A program made the translations under genes and the position numbers. From Vitellaria paradoxa (Eukaryota > Streptophyta > Magnoliopsida > Ericales > Sapotaceae): a DNA stretch of 64,000 bases. Every line of letters begins with the position of its first letter. The first letter of the stretch is position 1. The notes beneath the pieces were generated by a model. The model was not told the DNA's origin and searched no databases. It saw nothing but the letters and a program-made list of their open reading frames with translations. Shown one piece after another: positions 23,764 through 35,807 of this stretch. Where the stretch lies: contig CM034244.1 in assembly GCA_019916065.1 (NCBI GenBank), positions 29,690,471 through 29,754,470 of the forward strand. The letters are read 5' to 3'.

Positions 23764-26640
23764 TAGGGATGGCAACAGGATAGATTGGAAGCGGATATGG
23801 CATTATCCAAATCCAAACTCCAAATTTTTCACCTACCTCTAAATTTGCCCAAAACTTCAAATAATTTTTTTTTGGACCTCTATCCCCATTCCAAACGGAG
23901 AACAGATATATCCATGGATATCCAAAACTCCAAACCATTTATTCACTTCCAAATCTGCCCTTAAGTTGTATGTAATCTATTACTACCAAATAATTCATCT
24001 TCAAAATCAAAATAATACATAATATCATCAAAATAATAATTTACCAAAGTAATACATTAAATCTCAAAAACTAATATTTTACCAAAGTACTATTTAACGA
24101 AGAGATACATAATTCTAAAGTACATTGTCCTAACTCAAAGTAACAAATATAAAATATGATAGTTCATAACATGATTATAAATCCAATTTCTTAAACCTCC
24201 AAAAAGCATCCATACGAAGCTTCGAAGTTCCATATCACCTGTGACCCAAAAAAAAAAAAAAAAAAAAAAAGAACAAACTATGGTTAGTTAATAACTTGAT
24301 AAATTATTGTAAAAGGAGATAGAAGACGAACTCGTCAAGATAGAAGACAACATGATCAACACTCTCATAGCACAATCAATCATTAATAGTAGCAATAGTA
24401 GATATATAATCATCAACGTCCACATCCTCATCATTAATATTTGGAATCTCTACTTTAAAGAAAAATAAAACTTAATTAAGAATAATAAATTGTTATAGCA
24501 TATTAGCAAAGACAAAAAGAAGTATGAAAAGGAAGGAAAGATTATTAAAATTACCTTTGTTCTCAATGGCCGCCAACCAACTTTGACTACACATTAATGC
24601 TTCCAAAGTCTTTGGGTGAAGTCTATTTCGATTTGGACTCACCACTTTACCACTAGTACTAAAAGATGACTCCGATGCAACAGTAGACACAGGCACGGCC
24701 AACAAATCCCTTGCTATGGCTTGCAAAGTAGGAAACTATTAGATTTCCACCTTGCCAATATATCAAATTCCTCAAATTGGTAACTGCTCCTCCTCCAAAT
24801 AACAATCTAATTCCAACTTTACATGCACAATTTTACTTTTCTTTTGTTGATCAAGTTCAAGAACATAATCGGAGAGAGAAGATCTATTCCTCAAATAAGT
24901 GGAGGATAACGGCGGCTTGCTTGAAACTTCACTACTTTTCTTGCTTGAAGCTTCATTACTTTTCTTACCTTCATACAAAGTAAGCAAGTCATAACAACAT
25001 CTTCGAATGTCCTCCGCCATATCAACACCATACTTTCCATAAATTCTTCTGTAGTAATAAGAGATCAAGGACATCTTGAACCTTGGGTCTGATACGACTG
25101 CAACTGCCAAAAATCCATGTGTATTGTCCCAATAGTTATCATATTTCTCAATCATGTTCAAGGCCATTTCCTCCACTACGTGGTTCCCACAACACATCCA
25201 CTCAAACAATCTAACTTTAATATCAAATATATCTAGAAAAAATAAATTTGAAGTAGGATAAGTAGTCCCACTAAACAACAAAGTGACCTTGTAGAATATT
25301 TCTAACCTCTCACATATATCTTCCGCCAAGTTCCACTCTTCATCATTTGGCAACTTTTATATTGGGAATCCTTAAGCTTTAGCCGACTAAAAGCGCTTCT
25401 ATATTCTATGGCATTTTAAAGCATAAAAAATGTGGAGTTCCATCGTGTAGGACAATCAAGAACCAACTTTCTACAATAAGTAATTCCCAATTAGCGAACA
25501 CATTCTTCAAATTTCTCCTCTCTCTTTTGAGTTGCTGTCCAATAAGCAACACTATCCCTGACCTTTTTCAATGGAAGACCTAATGACATCTATACCATCT
25601 TTCATAATTGAGTTAAGAATGTGGGCAGCACATCGAATATAAAAGAAACCCTTACACCAAATATGATCACCTCCAAATTTTTCCAACAAAATATTAATCA
25701 TTGCATCATTGATAGTGCAATTATCAACTGCCAGAGTAGATAATTTCCTATCAATATTCAACTCTAAAAAAGTATTCATCAATACATCACTCAATGCTTC
25801 AGCTATGTGTGGACATGGAACATACACAAACTTAAAATAAAATAATTGCTATTAAGTATGAATGTGTAAAAAAATATTAATAACAATAACTAGACTCCAA
25901 AAAACTTGTGTAAATGATAATGTTCAAATATTAATTTACCTTATAATGCGGCTTTGTAACTTCCAAGAATAATCGATAAAGTGGGCCGTGACAACCATGA
26001 ACCCTCTTTTTTTGTTGCTAGATGTCCACGTATCCGTTGTTAAAGAAACTCTGCTTTTGTTTCTTTCCATAAGCTTTATTGTCTTCACCCTCTTAGTATC
26101 ATATATTTTCAAGATGTCCCTCCTGATAGTGTTTCAGGAAACTACATGAAACGCTGGTTATAAAGCATGACAAAATCTCCTAAACCCAATGTGTTCCACC
26201 ATGCTTAGAGAATACTCATGCTTTATTATCATGTAAGCAAGTTGTTTCTTAGCAATTTCGGGATCATAACTATATGATTGAATGTTGGCCTTTTTGCTCT
26301 CCCCCATCATAAGACTAGGTGTTATAAATTTTTGTTTACTATACATCGATTTTTTCATAAAACAAGATTTAATATGATCCTTCAAATGCATTGTTCCACT
26401 CTTCCCATCCCCAACATACTTTTTCTTACAATACAAACACTTTGCTTTTTTTAGACCATTGCTCTTAAGTTTTATTTTCTAAAAATGCACCCAAACTCCA
26501 CTTCTACATTTAACTTTTGACAAAAGTTGATCACCTTCAGAAGTATACCTAGGTTGTTCATTCGTATGTGCAAGTTGTTCATTACCTTCATCTGCAAGGG
26601 GATTTAACTTAGTTTCTGCTTGTGAATTATCAAGTGTTGG
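23764..26640 (-). mobile_element. hAT transposon, 5'-truncated and decayed
   Basis: The left end reads TAGGGATGGCAAC, a familiar plant hAT terminal inverted repeat, directly after a (TG)n tract. The body carries a broken hAT transposase on the minus strand, from BED zinc finger to C-terminal dimerisation domain. No matching inverted terminus is found at the right end: the sequence runs from the N-terminal coding region straight into a second copy of the LTR-like repeat, so the 5' end of the element was lost. Without both ends the usual 8 bp target duplication cannot be checked. Confidence 0.85.
24493..26640 (-). pseudogene. hAT transposase (BED zinc finger, RICESLEEPER-like)
   Basis: In transcription order: an acidic N-terminal part; a BED zinc finger (SGVWVHF, stop, KIKLKSNGLKKAKCLYCKKK, SGTMHLKDHIKSC) at about 26510-26360; the RNase H-like core (SLTTDTWTSSNKKRGFMVVT, HFIDYSWKLQSRIIR) near 26060-25940; an intron of about 100 bp with GT-AG ends; VYVPCPH and LSTLAVDNCTINDAMI at 25830-25690; REEKFEECV and LDCPTRWNSTF near 25520-25420; the conserved segment at 25353-24772; and the dimerisation domain (VPVSTVASESSFSTSGKVV) at 24726-24560. 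A TAG within the BED finger (26479-26481), a stop near 25517 and frameshifts near 25350 inactivate it. Confidence 0.9.
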
Positions 26641-26643
26641 TGG

Positions 26644-27870
26644 TTGTTTGGTTGGTAGAGTTGGGTGGTTGATTAGTTTTAATCATGTTAGATTAGATTT
26701 TAATTGTGGTTAAGTTTGAACTCAACACTTAGTGAGATTTCAAAGTTTAGAGTTCACGTACACACGAATAAAAGAGTCTCGTGCGCATGGGGTCAAGTGA
26801 GTTGTGGCATGCGCATGCGAGGAATTCTCTCATGCGCACGAGGCTTCTATTTAGTAGTCCTGCACGTAGAATATGGCTTCTTAGCGAATGGGGTGCCTGG
26901 GTTCCTGGCATGTGCATGGCTTCTTCTTCCTCATATGCATGACTCCTATAATAGTAAAGTTATCTTTTCCTACCTATTCTTTGTCAACCTTATATATATA
27001 TGTATAAAGACATGTGTGGTGCATGTGGCTTTTTCCAGAAGCCCTTGCCCTCTCTCTCTATCACCTGACTTCCTCATTTCTTTTCCTATATTTTTTTTTA
27101 ACATTTTTTGGATTTGGTTTCTTCTTGGATTGAGTAAGCTATTGAGAGAGAGGGCAGAGAGTAAGAGAGCTACAAAAGGGTTGAGAGTTGAAAGAGAGTT
27201 GTGAGTTTGAGGTGTGAGGGTGTGAGTTGGTGGCTTGTAGGGCTCGATGGTGCACAGCGGTTGTGGTGGTAATGATATACAACTACTGTTGCTGATGCTT
27301 GCTGCTATGTTGTTTCTTCTTCTCCTTGGTTTCCTCCTTTTTCCCAACTTCTCCTTTATCATAACTAAGGTAGGGGTCTATGCTTTAAGCTTGATTGCAT
27401 GAATATGAGTGTGTATTGGTTAAGAGTGTTTGGATTTTGAAATGAGAATGTGGTGATATAAGAGTGTGTGTGTGTGCGCGGGCGTATATATAGGCATTTA
27501 TTATTTTGTATATATATGCTCATTTGATGGAGTTTAGATGTTTAAATGTCGAATGGGGAGAAAATATTTGATGTAGAAGAGGCATGATATGTGTATTTTT
27601 ATGATTTTGTGATATATATTATGTTCGTGAATGGAAAGAATGGGCTTAAGGGATTAAGATGGGCTAAACCAAAACAAGTTTTTGGGTTTCTGATCATTGA
27701 CCAGTTGAGTGCATGAGATATTCTTAGGCATGCACACAGAAGCATTATGATGGAGTTGTGCACATGAGAAGTTTTAAGTTATGAGCACGAGGTGTTGAGT
27801 TACGGGACATATGCACAAAAAGTATTTTGGCATATGCACAGCCGATATTCGCTTAATTTGTTGAATTCAT
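26644..27870 (+). mobile_element. LTR-like repeat, copy A' (right of the hAT element)
   Basis: From about 26647 to 27476 it is a close copy of 22891-23757 in the same orientation, including the CATGCGCACGAG words and the final (TG)n tract. It then continues through 'gggcgtatatatagg' and further 'gcatgcacac', 'gtgcacatgag' and 'gagcacgagg' words to about 27870, sequence that copy A lacks because the hAT element begins there. It starts inside the LTR, missing the first ~80 bp present in copy A. Confidence 0.7.
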
Positions 27871-28788
27871 AGTTATTCGAATTCACAGTATACAAATTTA
27901 AAATCCTTTGAATCACCAAAGCAAAGTACTATTGAATAAGCATGAGAGAAAACATAAATCTCATAAATACATTTACTCTTTGAATATGTTTCTCTCTCTT
28001 GAAAAGCTTTAAAGATGCCACTTAATATGCATGTCACAAATTTTTGAGCGAATAGAACTTTCAAATGTAATTTTAAAAATTATCAAATTGTCGTTTGCAA
28101 AAGCAAGCATCCTGCAATGATCCAGTGAGATCATGCAAACTTTCTGCAGTGTTATCAATATTTTCCTGCATGTTTCTAACTACATTCAGTGATGCCTTAA
28201 GTATTTTCTCGCGAGCCTCATGTAAAAACATAATTTTCAAGCTTTTCTGAGACTCCTAAATAGTCCATTCTAATCTTAAAATTTCATGTCTTACCTTACG
28301 TTCGAGTTAAAATACTTTTTTAATCTTGAATTGTCAATCTAATGAAATATAATTGAACAATATGTCTTAGTAGATCCCTTGAAAGGCCAACTTCGTTGGG
28401 CAAATAACAGCTTAAAACTCAACACTAGCTTTTATTTTATTTTATGTGGGAGAGTTGAAAAAAATGAATTTTTAAGAAAATTTTTATTTTCATGAGAATG
28501 AGTTTTTCTAAAACTTAAAAAAAAATTGGCTGTGTTCAAAAATATTTTGAGATTATTATTTTTAATTCCAAATGATTTTTATGTATCATTTCTAATTTTC
28601 AGGTTTTCCAAAGTCACCAAAAAAACTTTACCAGAAAAAGTCATCAAAATAATCTGCTAGATTTGTTAGGCAATACTTTGAAAACGATAGTTCGCTATAT
28701 TATTACGCAATTAACATTACAACATCAGGTCTTTTTAATGCTATAGTTTTCTACTAGAATAATAATTTATTTTTTAAAATAGAAAAGG
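27871..28788. other. AT-rich spacer, no gene seen
   Basis: No protein-like frame or recognisable repeat end was found. Confidence 0.4.
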
Positions 28789-29275
28789 TAAATTATACCT
28801 ATATCTCGTTCTAATATTTTAGTAATTATATTTTACTATTTCTTAACTTATAAAAATTACACTTACTTTTCTTATTTTGAAGTATTATTAATATTGACTA
28901 TTTTCGTAAAATTAACTATTAAAACTTAACAGAAAATGTCTAAGTAACTAAAATTTTATGTGATTTTTCTATTCTACCCTTCCTTTCTCACATTTTGATC
29001 CATTTTCTTTACAAAAATTCTAAAAATAAGTAAAAATAAAAAATGTTTAGAAATTTTTGTAAAGAAAATTAATGAAGATGTGAGACAATGAGGGTAAAAT
29101 AAAAAAAAAACCTAAAATATCATTTAATTTGATTTTTTTTATTAAATTTTAATGATTGATTTAACGAAATGGGGTAAATATTAATATTTTAAAATAAGAA
29201 AGTAAGTGTAGTTTTTAAATATTAAAGGATAATAAATATAATTACTAAAATATTAAGGAAGTTGAGTATAATTTA
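28789..29275. mobile_element. Palindromic fold-back MITE upstream of QCR9
   Basis: The terminal part 'ggtaaattatacct...taatattttagtaatta' is mirrored by 'taattactaaaatatta...agtataatttact'. The inner parts 'cattttctttacaaaaattct' and 'agaaatttttgtaaagaaaat' pair around a centre near 29035. The terminus and inner words are shared with 35808-36310, so these are two members of one family. Target duplication is not clear. Its right end lies about 200 bp before the QCR9 start codon. Confidence 0.8.
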
Positions 29276-29279
29276 CTCA

Positions 29280-29479
29280 AATATAAATTCGTTTTCAAAT
29301 AATTAAATGCTCCGAATTAATCGTAGCACCCAATTACAATGTGGTGGACCGGTAACTAAACCGCTGACCATAAAACCGGTTCGCTTCAATCGGAAACGTA
29401 CGAATGTGCTCTGCGCTGCGTTCACTTCGTCAAACGTTCAAACCTCGGAACAACGCACACAGGAGGAGAGAGAGAGCCA
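29280..29479 (+). promoter_or_regulatory. QCR9 proximal promoter and leader
   Basis: The region becomes abruptly less AT-rich than the MITE before it and contains 'accggtaactaaaccgctgacc' and a GA-rich leader (aggaggagagagagagcc) just before the ATG. No clear TATA box is seen. The close MITE leaves at most about 200 bp for core promoter plus leader. Confidence 0.45.
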
Positions 29480-29596
29480 ATGGATTCAACAGCTAGAAGA
29501 GGCGGAGGACTTCTTGAAGGCCTCTACAAGGTCCTAATGCGCCGGACCTCCGTCTATGCCACTTTCGTGATCGCCGGCGCTTTTGTCGGTGAACGG
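29480..29596 (+). CDS. QCR9: QCR9 exon 1
   Basis: 39 codons from ATG to GAACGG, followed by the donor GTAAGG. The frame carries the LLEGLYKVLMRR and FVIAGAF segments of the family. Confidence 0.93.
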
Positions 29597-32500
29597 GTAA
29601 GGGCTCCGATCTCATCTCCACCGCCTCTATTTGATAATTATATTATACATATTGCTATAGAGGTTATGTGATTATACGTATTTATATGCATATGTAGGTA
29701 ATTTTCGTTTCTTGATGAAAGTTTTTGCTTCATCATTGTTCTCGATTAATGAAATTTGGATCTGAAATTTTTTTTGATTGTCATTTGAACCCGAAATTGG
29801 ATTATTATTATTATTATTATTTACTACCTTAAATATAGGTTTAGATTTGTACGGTGGTAGAAGATATTGTGCAATTTGATTTAATGGAATGATTGTTGTT
29901 CATGTATTTGTTCAATTTGATTTAATAGAATGATTGTTGTTCATGCATTTATTCAATCGCAGGCTGTCGATTATGGAGTTCATAAGCTCTGGGAGTACAA
30001 CAATGTTGGGGTATTTCCAACCTCCTTAGCTAAATTTGGTTGCTGTATTTTATTTTATTTTTGGATGCTTGTTGATCTGATTTCTTTTAACCCTATTTAA
30101 GTTTTTGTTATGAATATAAACTTTCTATGTTTATTTAGTTAGGCAGTTTAGGAATGTATGGCAAGTGCTTTCTGTATTCTTCTGTATTCATTTCAGCAAC
30201 TTGCTGAAGGTTTTCCATGTGTAAAAAGATGTCTAGCACCCGCATTCTCTCTAGGCATAATTAAGGTGCCATACATAGTTGTCAAATCAATATACATGTT
30301 GTGAATCATATCGAATTGTGAATTTAAGATTCAGTATAAAATCAAAACATGATAGAAAAATAATCTTTATATATTAAAAATATACAAGGTATTGAATAAT
30401 GTACATGATTGTACTTGAAAATTAATAATCTAATATGATCACATTTTTTAAGTAGAAAGACGCTAAGCTTACTAATAGAAATGTGAGTCCAAACGTCACT
30501 GTGATTTGTCTCTATGAATTGAATTCAACAAGTAATATAAACTATATTCATTATTATAGCATATACTTCAATCACTAAAAGGTCACCCTATATCTTATCA
30601 ATGTTTGTCAAAATGTGAGACAATAAAATGTAATGCACTGTTTCAGTTCCTTCCGAAATTTTTAGAAAATGTAGTATTTCAATTGCTTGCGAGGTCTTCA
30701 ATAAACATGGGATTCATGAAGATCTTAGAGTTTCAATCGCTTACCCATATTAATGTGTAAAGGGAGAACCAATTTTGGTGTATTACTAGATTTCTAGCTG
30801 CTTCAATCTTTTAAATTCCAAAAATATCTGTTAACCATTTTTTATGTATAACTATTGTTAACCACATCCACATGTAGGGAATGATAGATAGGGATGGAAA
30901 GGAAAAAAAATTAAGAAATAAAGAAGAAAGAAGGAAGAGGATGAAAAAAAAAAGGCACCAAAGGAAAAGATGAATTAAAGAAGAAAAATAGAAAGAAATT
31001 TGGGGGAAATACATGTATAGTATGTGCTTCTTCACTTAACGGATCATGAAGTCTTCTAAAAACATGGGATGCCAAAAATTCAAAAATGACTTATTCGAAA
31101 ATGATATGCAAGTGCTGCAAGATTCATAAGTCTTTACGAGTCTCTCCAACTCTTTTTTTTTTTTTTTTAATTAACAATAACTTTTGCAAATCAAGTCCGA
31201 ATGACCCGACATGGATCGGGTCCACTTCCTTGCTCACGGAATCTCATTAATCATAAGATTAGGAATCGGATAGATTCATTTTAATTGACTACTATTCATC
31301 ACTCCGTTCTATTCTTTGGAGATAAGATTCGAATTGATTATGTGGTGTGTCGACTCGAATTGTACGATTTTAACAACTATGGTGCCATGCACTTCAATTT
31401 TGATGAAGTGATGATTTTTTGCACAACGCAGCTCAAGGCACTCCCTTTTTTAAATAGTTGTAGCTCATAGCCTTATTTAATATTTACCAGTGGTTGGGTT
31501 TTTCCCAAAGTCAGTTTGCATTGCAATTTATTTATTTCACCAAATACATAGCTACAAATGTGCATGCAAGTGCGGGTGCATGCACGCGTGTGTGCGAGAG
31601 AAAGAGAGAGAGGGAGAGAAGCATGCCATCAACAATGAATTTTGTCAAGATTCATTTGCTCTGGTTCCCAATTTTTCATTTCTGGAGTGACATAAATCAA
31701 ATGTGAGATGAAGATTTGGTGGTAAGAAAGAAATGCTGATTGTATAGTCTTTACATTTGTGATTTCAAGGAAACTAATATCAGTCTGCACTCCTGAGATG
31801 AATCCAGTTGTTAAATCTCACATCAGGTCTAGGTACGAATTTGCAGAGCCTTTTGGTAAGCTATTGAGTCTTTTAATGATAAAAGAATCATTCCAAATAC
31901 AGATGTTTCTCCTTAGGAAATTAGATAGTTGAGCAGTAGCACTGCTCTGAATCATGGTTGGTTCTCTTTGATTTTGCTGCTCTCTTAGTAGTCGTCCTCC
32001 TCCTCCTCGTCATCTTCTTCTTTAGCAAGGAATAAATAATTTTCCAGACTCCTTTCCTTCTTATTTCAGCCCTGTTGGCATCTCAATTGCTTTAGCCTTT
32101 CAGGATAATAAAATAGATTCTTCATACCAGCAATAGTTGGTTTGGCTCTTTCAGTTTGCATTAGCGCCCCCTCCCCCCCCAAAAAAAAAAGTTCTTAAAA
32201 AAATGGAAGTTAACATTAATACATGAATTTGTTATCTAATCTCGCTTTATATGCATCAATACAAACAAGAGAAGAAAATTTATGGAAGCTCCGCTTTTTT
32301 GTACAGGGTTTGTACTCTCCATGATACCTTTTCTGTCATGCCCCTAATCTCAAAGTTCGGGATGGACGGCATAAGAATATAAAAACTAATCAAAATAAAT
32401 AAAAACATGTCTCAAGGTTAAGTCATAACATAATAATAATAATAATCAGACTAACATCGTCCCTCATTCCCATATAAAATAATAGAAACATTATCACAAG

Positions 32501-35220
32501 AATAATTCATTCCCATATAAAATAATAGAAACATCATCACAAGAATACAAGCTGATGTCACACCCCAGTGACACCCATCTGAGGCTTACACAGCCGAAAC
32601 AACATAATAATATAGTACAATCTCACATGTAATAAATTGGGACCTACACCGCAGGTCGCACAAATAAAAATACAATAGTCCAGTAATAAAATAAAATCAT
32701 GTGCTAGGTCAATCCATTAGTCTCAACTTATCTCTAGGTGGTTACTCTCTGGTCTCGCCGGATCACCTGTAATATGGTGGTATGAGCAAATTTGCCCAAT
32801 AGGTAAAACCGTGTAAGTGTGCACGAGTAAACAGTAATCAAGCATATAACATAATTAACAATAATATCCACCAAAATATGATATGATAATGCACATGTGA
32901 TGCAATACAATGGCCAATGCATTCTCTAATCTCTATCTACCTCTAACCTTATCTCGGGACAGGCGATGCTTAGTAAAGTACACGGGGCCACCAACTGCAT
33001 TATTTACACTAACGACGAATGTATCTCAATATATATATATATGTAAACCGAGTGGAGAACCGTGTTACAATCCCACTGGTGTAAAACTCAAGAAAATCGT
33101 GTTATACTCCCTGACCATTATGCTAGGGAACCGTGTTACAACTTAATCAAGCATCTATTTAGCTCAAGTAGAATCCGGTTGCGATCCAGGAAAAATCTCA
33201 TAATCATAATCTCAAGATTAACGTCCCAACTCCAAATGACTAAGTTCTAGTCATATATATCGACTAGGGATCATGCGGTATTTTCAAACTTCATTTTATC
33301 ATTTTTCTGAAATCATGGATCCCGTCCATATATATAACTCGTGCTCGGCACGTCGCAATATCAACATGGCACTCTCGACCAATCAATAATCACAACATAA
33401 AATTAGATGATGCAACCCCAGCCCCATACACATGATATGCTTAATCATGGAACTAAATATTATCTCAATATAAAAATACATTCTCATTAAGCTTGATGAT
33501 GATTTGGAGTTCATTCCATTTTTAAAAATTAATAATAATTTAATTTGGGTACAAAACATGTATTTAAAAATTAATTTTGACATTTCTAGAAAATTTTCCA
33601 TATTGGTGTCCGGACAACCCAGACAACTGGCCCGGGCATCCCAGTTCGGACACCCAAAATAGCTGGTCCGGACACCCTGGTCAGTCGGTCTGGACACCAG
33701 AAGTCCAATGCCCAATTCCTAGGTTTTGTTTTTAATGAAACCCCATTCCAATTCATTCCCCAAATTACTCATTTAAGCCTCAATCTCAACAATAATTCAT
33801 GTATAAACACGTAAACACTTAAATCGCATGTTTGTACAATACTTAATCAAAAAATAACCCAAATATATGCAAGATCTTCACATTCATATGCATATATACA
33901 CACACATACATATACACATATATATATTCACAAATCTTAGGATATTCAACTAAATCAAGCATACATATACATTAAAATAATTTTGACGACATCTAGAATA
34001 TGAATATGAATATAAGTCTCACCTACCTCAAATTCGAAGAAAAGAAAAGAAAAATGATGAAAACTAATTGAGCTCCCAACCTTCAAAGTCGATTTTTCTC
34101 ACCTTGGGCCAAATCACCGAAAACGGTCACCGCCACGACGTTCACGTCGTCTAATATTATCCTGATCCTCTGGCCTTTCGCTACGGATCACGCTCTCTCT
34201 CTACCCTCTCTCTCTTCTCTCTCTTTTCTCTCCCTTCCCCCTATTCTCTGGCAGCCGAGCCAAAAGAAAGAAAAGGAAAAAGGGAAAAAAAAAAAAAGAA
34301 AAGGAAAGAAAGGAAAGAGAGAAAAAAAAAAAAACTAAGCCCTTGGCCCAGTTATCCAACCAAATTTCAATTTGGGCCAGGTTTAGCCTAGGAAAAATAA
34401 AATAAATACACCAAATTTAAATTTAAATATTTTATTGGCCCAAAATAATGCATAAATGGCCAAAATTAAATACTGGATATTAGATTTTCATTGCATATTT
34501 TCATTACTTATCAGAAAAGAAAAGAAGGAAATATAACTGTTACATGATGATTTTGTAGATTGATACTGGATGCATGTTACTTTTTACTATGTGAATCATA
34601 AGGGGTTATAGGACCTATTTTCCCGCCTCTCATTCCAGTTTTCAGCTCTAAACGCTCGGAATTTGAGTTTCTCAATTAGATTTCCTATTTTCAGAATGAA
34701 GAAATAAAGACTTATGCTTTAATCTAAGACCAAAGACCCTAGTTTTGAATTCCAATTTTCTATAGCTAGGATAGAGAACGCGCACTGCCCAATTTTCTAG
34801 AGCCAGGATAGAGAACCCCCCCCCCCCCCTTCTCTGACCTCCCTCCCCACCTGAGTTAAAATGAAAAAGTTGTGATGTCAAATTTGCACTCCATTCTTTC
34901 CTACTGTTATTCTCAGAAGGTTGAGATACCAGTTTTCTGGGCAAATTTGAGATTATTTTTCTCAGTCTGAGTTGCCCAACAGAAAATGTCCAAACGAGTT
35001 AGAGAAACAACATCGAAGAGTGTATTGCTGATAACAGAAAATGCTGAATACTGCAATATTAATTCTAAGGCTCCTGAGAAGAATGGTGACTTCAACATAT
35101 TAACCATGTTAGTTAGATGACTCCTAAGAAGGGACAGAATTGTTGACAGCGTACATTACCAAAAAGCACATTGAAATAAGAAAGTAAAAATAACAGGGCA
35201 AAAAACTCCCGTTGGAAGGC

Positions 35221-35258
<38 letters not shown>

Positions 35259-35465
35259 GACAATTATGTGACAGAAGATGGCGGAGCTCATGACATGTTG
35301 TGAGCCTTGTTTATATTTAAGCTTTTGCATTTTATTTTTTGTGTAAATGCCCTTATCAACACTTGGGTTATATTTGTTTAAATCTCTGAACAAGATTTGT
35401 TAATTGTTGCGATGCAGAAGCGGTACGAGGACATTTCAGTGTTGGGACAGAGGCCGTCTGAATAA
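29480..35465 (+). CDS. QCR9: Cytochrome b-c1 complex subunit 9 (QCR9)
   Basis: Three exons join in frame (29480-29596, 29963-30010, 35418-35465) to give 70 residues, matching the roughly 72 of plant QCR9. This small subunit of respiratory complex III sits in the inner mitochondrial membrane and helps hold the iron-sulphur protein and cytochrome c1. Residues 1-39 read MDSTARRGGGLLEGLYKVLM then RRTSVYATFVIAGAFVGER; the membrane helix is about residues 22-45. Exons 2 and 3 add AVDYGVHKLWEYNNVG and KRYEDISVLGQRPSE. Both introns are GT-AG and phase 0. Intron 1 is 366 bp; intron 2 is 5407 bp because transposons entered it. The gene is divergent to the BIC1-like gene, as in Arabidopsis. All exons look intact. 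Confidence 0.93.
29963..30010 (+). CDS. QCR9: QCR9 exon 2
   Basis: 16 codons between acceptor CGCAG and donor GTATTT. It encodes AVDYGVHKLWEYNNVG, the highly conserved centre of plant QCR9. Confidence 0.92.
32334..34484 (-). mobile_element. Gypsy-like solo LTR in QCR9 intron 2
   Basis: It begins TGTCATGCCCCTAA and ends with the reverse complement of TCTAATATCC, collinear with the LTR at 49728-52071 (TGTAGTACCC...GGGGCATGACA). A perfect 5 bp duplication TTTTC flanks it (32329-32333 and 34485-34489). It is 2151 bp, has no internal domain, and lies antisense to QCR9. Inside are 'cgtgttac' repeats at 33060-33140 and a cluster of TGTCCGGACA words at 33607-33700. Confidence 0.88.
33600..33715. repeat. 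Cluster of TGTCCGGACA-type palindromic motifs
   Basis: The words gtgtccggacaa, cagttcggacaccc, ggtccggacaccc and ggtctggacacc occur within about 100 bp, together with a CCCGGG. They stand out as a GC island in the LTR. Confidence 0.75.
35418..35465 (+). CDS. QCR9: QCR9 exon 3 with stop
   Basis: 15 codons plus TAA after acceptor GATGCAG. It encodes KRYEDISVLGQRPSE, the conserved C-terminus. The 3' UTR runs into the sequence after 35465. Confidence 0.93.
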   Translation, partial: KRYEDISVLGQRPSE

Positions 35466-35807
35466 AATCACCACTCTCTCTTTTCCCAACTCCTCTTTTG
35501 GAATCAAAAATGAAAAAACATTTTATATTCATCTTTGAATAAGTATAATCTGGTTACCATCTTTCAAGCCATTTAGATTACTGGATTTCAAGCTTTTTGT
35601 TTCTGAGGGAGGTTTCCTTTTTTCTCACTCATTTTGAAAGTTTGAGGTGCTATGTTCGAAAGTTTAGTTGAATCAGAGGTGGTATATTCTTGTTCTGGTA
35701 AAATAAAAGGCTGTTTGGATGCCTGTGGAAATCAGAAGCGATCATTTTTCATGTATTATTGGTTATGCCTCTGGGACAGTCCACAGACTTGGAATAATTA
35801 TTATTAT

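Larger units (their letters stand above)
30011..35417 (+). other. QCR9 intron 2, expanded
   Basis: 5407 bp, GT-AG. Apart from the solo LTR at 32334-34484 it contains T-rich tracts (31149-31168), a 14-base C tract near 34809 and a (TG)n(AG)n tract at about 35219-35258. Small frames inside it resemble no protein. Removing the solo LTR still leaves about 3.2 kb. Confidence 0.8.

Noticed and set aside
29307..29537. 76-codon frame overlapping QCR9 exon 1
   Set aside because: It is out of frame with QCR9 and has no family resemblance; the ATG at 29480 gives the conserved QCR9 N-terminus.
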